NCBI RefSeq assembly: GCF_003938655.1
Contig: NZ_RJJT01000012.1
Span: 1-64,000, forward strand
Direction: 5' to 3'
Origin: Rhizobium pisi
GTDB lineage: Bacteria; Pseudomonadota; Alphaproteobacteria; Rhizobiales; Rhizobiaceae
DNA length: 64,000 nt
The position numbers were made by a program, and so were the translations under genes. Each line of letters begins with the position of its first letter. Position 1 is the first letter of the stretch. Positions 60,035-64,000 of this stretch are shown here, one piece after another. Under the pieces are notes generated by a model. It did no database searches. It saw only the letters and a program-made list of their open reading frames with translations, and was not told the origin of the DNA.

Positions 60035-61081
60035 TCAATCGACCTGACCGCTGTTGACCATCAGACAGAGGATCGTGTGCAGAACCTGCGCGGCGATCTG
60101 CGCCGTGTTGGTCGTCGCATCATATTGTGGGGCGACTTCGACCACGTCGCCACCGATGATGTTCAGGCCGTTCAGCCCGCGCAGGATCTGAAGGACTTCC
60201 CTCGGATGGAGGCCGCCCACTTCCGGCGTTCCCGTGCCCGGTGCAAAGCCCGGGTCAACGCTATCGATGTCGAAGGAGACATAAGTTGGGCCGTCGCCGA
60301 CGACCTCGCGCGCCCGTTCGATCAGACGGGGCAGATTGGCCTGGCCGACCTCTTCGGCGTGCACCACCGTCATGCCGCTCTCGTAAGAAAATTCCCACAG
60401 ATATTCGGCGGGGCCGCGGATCCCGATCTGAATCGTGCGGCGCGGGTCAAGGACTCCATCAAGCACCGCCAGGCGGAACGGCCCACCGTGCTGGAACTTC
60501 GTTCCTTCGTAAGGACCTGCCGTATCGCAATGTGCGTCGATGTGAATGAGACCCACAGGTTCCTGTTCACCAAGCGCTTTGAGGATCGACGACGTGATGG
60601 AATGGTCGCCGCCTACGCTAAGAGGCCGCACGCCTGCTCCGGCTAGCCTGCGGTAGAATGTCTCGATTTCTCTGTGGCACTGGGCAAGATCGAAGCGACT
60701 GAGCATCGGGACATCGCCGATATCAGCGATCTTCGCGTTGCTCATCGGCGACGTCCGCAGGACATGGTCGTAAGGACCGATACGTTCGATGGTGCGCAAG
60801 GCGCGCGGGCCGAAACGGCTGCCATTGCGATTGGTCACTCCGAGATCCATGGGCACGCCGACCAGTGCGATATCCAGTCCGCCGAAATGCTCGTCGTCTT
60901 GAGCCTCCGGCAAACTGGGCGCGTCGAGGAGCGTCGGAACGCCGGCGAATGGCCACTTGCGCTTGTCGCCGCCCTTGAATTGCGATTGTGCCACCTCCCG
61001 AAAATGCGGTTCGAAAATATCGCCGCCAGAGGCGTTGCCATATTTGGCTCGAAGTGCGTCGAGATGCGCCTGGTCCACCAT
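60035..61081 (-). CDS. speB: Agmatinase/arginase-family ureohydrolase
   Basis: 348 residues from the ATG at 61081 with AGGAG 10 bases upstream. The binuclear Mn ligands are visible: His160 (GGDHS), Asp182, His184 and Asp186 (HIDAHCDT), Asp271 and Asp273 (SFDIDSVDPGFAPGTG). The last block with GFAPGTGTPEVGG is characteristic of agmatinase and related guanidino-acid hydrolases, as opposed to arginase. It would release urea from agmatine or a similar guanidino compound, giving putrescine or an amino acid. Next to two polyamine-type transporters, so the substrate is probably imported by one of them. Divergent from the transporter gene at 61238. Confidence 0.88.
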   Translation of the reverse strand: MVDQAHLDALRAKYGNASGGDIFEPHFREVAQSQFKGGDKRKWPFAGVPTLLDAPSLPEAQDDEHFGGLDIALVGVPMDLGVTNRNGSRFGPRALRTIERIGPYDHVLRTSPMSNAKIADIGDVPMLSRFDLAQCHREIETFYRRLAGAGVRPLSVGGDHSITSSILKALGEQEPVGLIHIDAHCDTAGPYEGTKFQHGGPFRLAVLDGVLDPRRTIQIGIRGPAEYLWEFSYESGMTVVHAEEVGQANLPRLIERAREVVGDGPTYVSFDIDSVDPGFAPGTGTPEVGGLHPREVLQILRGLNGLNIIGGDVVEVAPQYDATTNTAQIAAQVLHTILCLMVNSGQVD

Positions 61082-61237
61082 TGAAAAAAATCTCCTCATG
61101 ACACGACCGACCATAGTGGACCTCCGCCTCGAAATAGTTCGGGTTTTCCCGAAGTGTCCGCGCGGAAATTGTCATGTATTTGCGCAAGTCGATCGGTGAC
61201 ATTCCCTCGATAAATCCAAGAAATGCAGGGGAACGTC

Positions 61238-62344
61238 ATGCCGATTGAAAGCACATCAAACACATCCGTGAGACGTCGCAGCATGCTGAAGGGTCTGTCG
61301 GGGCTCGCTCTGGCACCCATTGTCAGCGGGTTTCCGAGTATCGCACGGGCGCAGGAAAAAAAGCTGCGCGTGGGTCTTTATGGCGGCTACTTCAAGGACA
61401 CGTTTGACGCCGAAATTTTTCCGGACTTCACTGCCGCCACCGGCATCGCGGTCGAGAGTGTGGGCGAGCCGACGGGCGAGGTCTGGCTGATCCAGCTTGA
61501 GCAGGCGGCCAAGGCCGGCAAGTCGCCGGTCGACATCTCGATGATGGCGGGCGTTCCCGTCATCCGCGGTTCGAATTCCGGACTCTGGGCGCCGCTTGAC
61601 CCGAAGAAGATCCCCAACATCAAATACATCAAGCCGGAACTGGTGCGCGAGAATGCCAACGGCGAGATCGTCGCGATCGGCGCCACGAGCTGGTATGTCA
61701 CGCTGGTTTCCAACACAGATGTCTATCCGGAAGCCCCAAAGTCCTGGAAGGACATTTGGGACCCGAAATATAAGGATAGCCTTGGTCTTCTCGCCAATGT
61801 CGGCAACTCATATCTCCTGGAAGTCACGGCCAAAGTCTATTTCGGCGGCATCAAGCATCTCGACACCGACGACGGCATCCGCGAGGTGGCAGCCAAGGTC
61901 GGCGAGCTGAAGCCGAATGTGCGCCTCTGGTACCGGGACGAAGCGCAGTTCGAACAGGCGCTGAAATCAGGTGAAATCCCCATGGGCCAGTATTTCCACG
62001 ACGTGACGAGATTGGCGGTGCGGGACGGCTTCCACGTTCGGTCCACCATGCCCATCGAAGGCGGCATCTATGACTACGGCACGTGGGCGGTGACGAAGGC
62101 TGCTGCTTCGTCGCTCGATCTCGCCTATGTCTACATGGACTACATGTCGCAGCCCTCGACCCAGGCGAAGCTTGCCCGTAAACTCGGCTGCGCGCCGGTC
62201 GTCGAGCGGTCAACGATGGATCTAACGGACGAGGAATTCGATTCCGTCTCCTCCGATATCGATCCGATAAGGCCGCATTACGAGATGCAGGCGCTGAAGA
62301 CAGAATTCATCAATCAGGTCTGGACAGAGATGCAGCAGGGCTGA
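61238..62344 (+). CDS. Polyamine-type ABC transporter substrate-binding protein, Tat-exported
   Basis: 368 residues from the ATG at 61238, with GGGGA 5 bases upstream; a 61223 start lacks one. The N-terminus has a twin-arginine pattern (VRRRSMLKGLSGLAL) and a likely cleavage after SIARA. The mature part has LRVGLYGGYFKDTFDAEIFPDFTAATG, typical of family-1-like spermidine/putrescine and guanidino-compound binding proteins. First gene of a rightward operon with an ATPase and permease. Divergent from agmatinase, so an agmatine/guanidino ligand is plausible, which is inference. Confidence 0.9.
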   Translation: MPIESTSNTSVRRRSMLKGLSGLALAPIVSGFPSIARAQEKKLRVGLYGGYFKDTFDAEIFPDFTAATGIAVESVGEPTGEVWLIQLEQAAKAGKSPVDISMMAGVPVIRGSNSGLWAPLDPKKIPNIKYIKPELVRENANGEIVAIGATSWYVTLVSNTDVYPEAPKSWKDIWDPKYKDSLGLLANVGNSYLLEVTAKVYFGGIKHLDTDDGIREVAAKVGELKPNVRLWYRDEAQFEQALKSGEIPMGQYFHDVTRLAVRDGFHVRSTMPIEGGIYDYGTWAVTKAAASSLDLAYVYMDYMSQPSTQAKLARKLGCAPVVERSTMDLTDEEFDSVSSDIDPIRPHYEMQALKTEFINQVWTEMQQG

Positions 62345-62380
62345 CCGCCGCGCTGCGTTTTGGCCGCGAGCAATCGTAAA

Positions 62381-62407
62381 GCAGGTGGCGCTTTCAGCGT
62401 GCCCTGC
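62381..62407 (+). promoter_or_regulatory. Imperfect hairpin between binding-protein and ATPase genes
   Basis: GCAGG pairs with CCTGC at the base and GCGCT/AGCG near the loop, with an internal loop of about 3 bases. It lies 36 bases after the binding-protein stop, a place where the other two transporter operons carry strong hairpins. The weaker stem makes function less sure. Confidence 0.35.
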
Positions 62408-62418
62408 CGGAGGAAGAT

Positions 62419-63459
62419 ATGTCCGGACTGGCTATCCGCGAAATCAACAAGGCCTATGGCCCCATCAACGCCTTAAGCAACATTTCCCTCGATGTGGAGA
62501 ACGGGAAATTTCTATGCCTTCTGGGGCCGTCCGGTTGCGGCAAATCCACGTTGCTGCGGATAATCGCGGGCCTCGAGGATGCCTCGCGGGGACAGATCCT
62601 TCTCGACGGGCGCGACATTACCAACGAGCCTGCCCATATGCGCAATTTCGGCATGGTGTTTCAGTCGCTTGCACTTTTCCCGCATCTCTCCGTCAGTGAG
62701 AACATAGCCTTCGCCCTGCGCATCCGCGGCGCGTCGAAGCACGTGCAGAAAATGGAGGTGGAAAGGCTTCTCTCACTCGTTCACCTGCCGGGCGTCGCCG
62801 ACCGGTCCATCACGCAGCTTTCGGGTGGCCAGCGCCAGCGTGTAGCAATCGCCCGCGCCCTGGCACTCAAACCGAAACTGTTCCTCCTCGACGAGCCAAT
62901 GTCGGCGCTGGATGCCAAGCTGCGCGAGGCGATGCAGGTCGAGCTCAAGCGCCTGCAGCAGGAGCTCGGCATCACAACCTTTCTGGTCACGCATGACCAG
63001 AAGGAGGCGATGACGACCGCCGACCTGGTGGTGCTGATGTCCGGCGGCATAATCCAGCAGGTTGCCCCGCCGCTGGAGATCTACCGCAACCCGGCCAACG
63101 CCTTCGTTGCCGATTTCATCGGTGCGGCGAACCTGATGGAGGGCCGTGTCGTCTCGCCCGGGCGCGTCGGCGTTCCCGGGGGCACAGTCGCGATTAACGA
63201 GGCGCCGACATCGGGCGCCTTCACCTTCTCCGTCCGCCCCGAAGATCTCGAGCTTCATGACGAGGCCAGCCACAGCAGCTTCTTCGGTCACATTGCCTTC
63301 ACCCGCCATCTGGGGTCCGGCATCGAGGTCAACGTTACCGTCGAGGGCATGGAAAAGGACGTGGTCGTCGCCCTCCCCTCTCGGCACGAGAGCGGCCTGA
63401 CGGTGGGTCGGCCCGTGCACGTTCATGTCAACGGCGCGACCTGCGTCGTCCTGAGGTGA
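62419..63459 (+). CDS. Polyamine-type ABC transporter ATPase (PotA-like)
   Basis: 346 residues. Walker A GPSGCGKST near residues 37-45, Q-loop FQSLALFPHL, signature LSGGQRQRVAIAR, Walker B LFLLDEPMSALD, switch VTHDQ and a C-terminal TOBE-like region with FTFSVRPEDLEL. AGGAAG lies 5 bases upstream. It powers the transporter whose binding protein is encoded 74 bases upstream and whose first permease begins at 63463. Confidence 0.93.
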   Translation: MSGLAIREINKAYGPINALSNISLDVENGKFLCLLGPSGCGKSTLLRIIAGLEDASRGQILLDGRDITNEPAHMRNFGMVFQSLALFPHLSVSENIAFALRIRGASKHVQKMEVERLLSLVHLPGVADRSITQLSGGQRQRVAIARALALKPKLFLLDEPMSALDAKLREAMQVELKRLQQELGITTFLVTHDQKEAMTTADLVVLMSGGIIQQVAPPLEIYRNPANAFVADFIGAANLMEGRVVSPGRVGVPGGTVAINEAPTSGAFTFSVRPEDLELHDEASHSSFFGHIAFTRHLGSGIEVNVTVEGMEKDVVVALPSRHESGLTVGRPVHVHVNGATCVVLR

Positions 63460-63462
63460 TCG

Positions 63463-64000
63463 ATGAACGCCTCAAGCCCACGGTCCATCCCAGGATATCT
63501 CCCGATCATTGTACCAGCAACGCTTCTGGTCGTGTTCTTCGTCGTGCCTTTCGGCACGATGGTCCTGACCTCGTTCCATGAGAATTCAAGCTTTGGCGCC
63601 TCTGCATCAGCGTTCACGCTTGCGAACTACAAGCGCCTGCTCAGCCCCTTCTTCATGGGGTTGCTCGTTGCGACCTTCGGCTTGGCCTTCGGCGTTGCCG
63701 CCATCGCGATCGTGATCGCCTTTCCCTTCTCCTACCTGTTGGTCAATGCGCCGCGGGCGACGCAGATCTGCTGGCTGATCTTCCTGCTTTCCATCCTGTC
63801 GCTGTCGGAATCGATTATTGGTTTTGCGTGGTCGACACTTTTGTCACGCACTGCGGGGATCAGCAATTTTCTGGTCTTCATCGGATTCATCGATAAGCCG
63901 GCTTCCTATACACCAGGCCTTCCGGCGCTCGTGGCTGGTGTCGTCTACACCGCTTTCCCCTATGCCGTTATCGTGCTCTATCCGATCCTGTCGCGAGTCG
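63463..64000 (+). CDS. Polyamine-type ABC transporter permease (PotB-like), 5' part
   Basis: 179 complete codons are in the window; the gene runs past base 64000. The start MNASSPRSIPGYLPIIVPATLL follows the ATPase stop by 3 bases, with GAGGTG upstream of the ATG. Several membrane spans and the block VVPFGTMVLTSFHE are like PotB/PotH. The EAA loop would be beyond the edge. A second permease gene is expected just outside the window. Confidence 0.88.
   Translation, partial: MNASSPRSIPGYLPIIVPATLLVVFFVVPFGTMVLTSFHENSSFGASASAFTLANYKRLLSPFFMGLLVATFGLAFGVAAIAIVIAFPFSYLLVNAPRATQICWLIFLLSILSLSESIIGFAWSTLLSRTAGISNFLVFIGFIDKPASYTPGLPALVAGVVYTAFPYAVIVLYPILSRV

Noticed and set aside
1..64000. CRISPR arrays, tRNA/rRNA genes, complete insertion sequences
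   Set aside because: No spaced short repeats, no cloverleaf-like sequences and no intact transposase were seen; small tRNAs could be missed by eye.

Overview
The window reads as a catabolic region of an alphaproteobacterium of the rhizobial type (Rhizobium/Sinorhizobium/Agrobacterium/Mesorhizobium-like), probably on a large accessory replicon. The basis is the moderately high GC content, the dense ABC-transporter plus catabolic-enzyme layout, the many LysR, GntR and Lrp regulators, and protein sequences that read like rhizobial families. This placement is inference: no rRNA, tRNA, replication or marker gene is present. I see no CRISPR array and no complete insertion sequence.

Layout. (1) 1-186: start of acetyl-CoA synthetase, leaving the window. 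(2) 346-8043: a leftward peptide/opine-type ABC transporter operon ending in a FAD-dependent amine/amino-acid oxidoreductase, divergent from a GntR/FCD regulator. (3) 8168-15091: a LysR gene divergent from an operon of DUF1537 sugar-acid kinase, PdxA2, an unassigned TIM-barrel protein, a DSD1-type PLP enzyme, RidA and a second FAD oxidoreductase. (4) 15127-21611: a truncated oxidoreductase, two HAD-type proteins, an ornithine-cyclodeaminase/threonine-dehydratase pair, an aldehyde dehydrogenase and an integrase relic. (5) 22095-28393: a small-molecule kinase plus class III PLP enzyme, GntR, tartrate dehydrogenase, Lrp, a dehydratase relic and a GNAT protein. (6) 28632-37928: cupin, semialdehyde dehydrogenase, FAD oxidoreductase, cupin, polar amino-acid ABC transporter, class III aminotransferase and divergent Lrp. 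(7) 38178-44268: homoserine dehydrogenase, aldehyde dehydrogenase, DapA-like lyase, aspartase, a homoserine-kinase-like pseudokinase and Lrp, which reads as a homoserine-to-fumarate route. (8) 44660-49750: cupin, hydroxyacid dehydrogenase, ArgE-type deacylase, LysR and aldehyde dehydrogenase. (9) 50060-64000: a leftward polyamine-type ABC operon with a fused kinase-PLP enzyme and an esterase, two LysR genes, agmatinase, and the first genes of a second, rightward polyamine-type ABC operon.

How the genes work together. The region repeats a few building blocks: an importer, an amine- or amino-acid-opening enzyme (FAD oxidoreductase or class III PLP enzyme, sometimes with a kinase), an aldehyde dehydrogenase, a small cupin and a local regulator. 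Together they would feed amino acids, hydroxy-amino acids, amines and sugar acids into central metabolism. Two modules 23 kb apart share a 51-bp promoter/operator block (44 of 51 identical), which suggests one GntR protein controls both. The main points for a second look are that shared block, the split and fused versions of the same kinase-lyase pair, the homoserine cluster with its inactive-looking kinase, and the Lrp-type phased repeats at 37368-37440.
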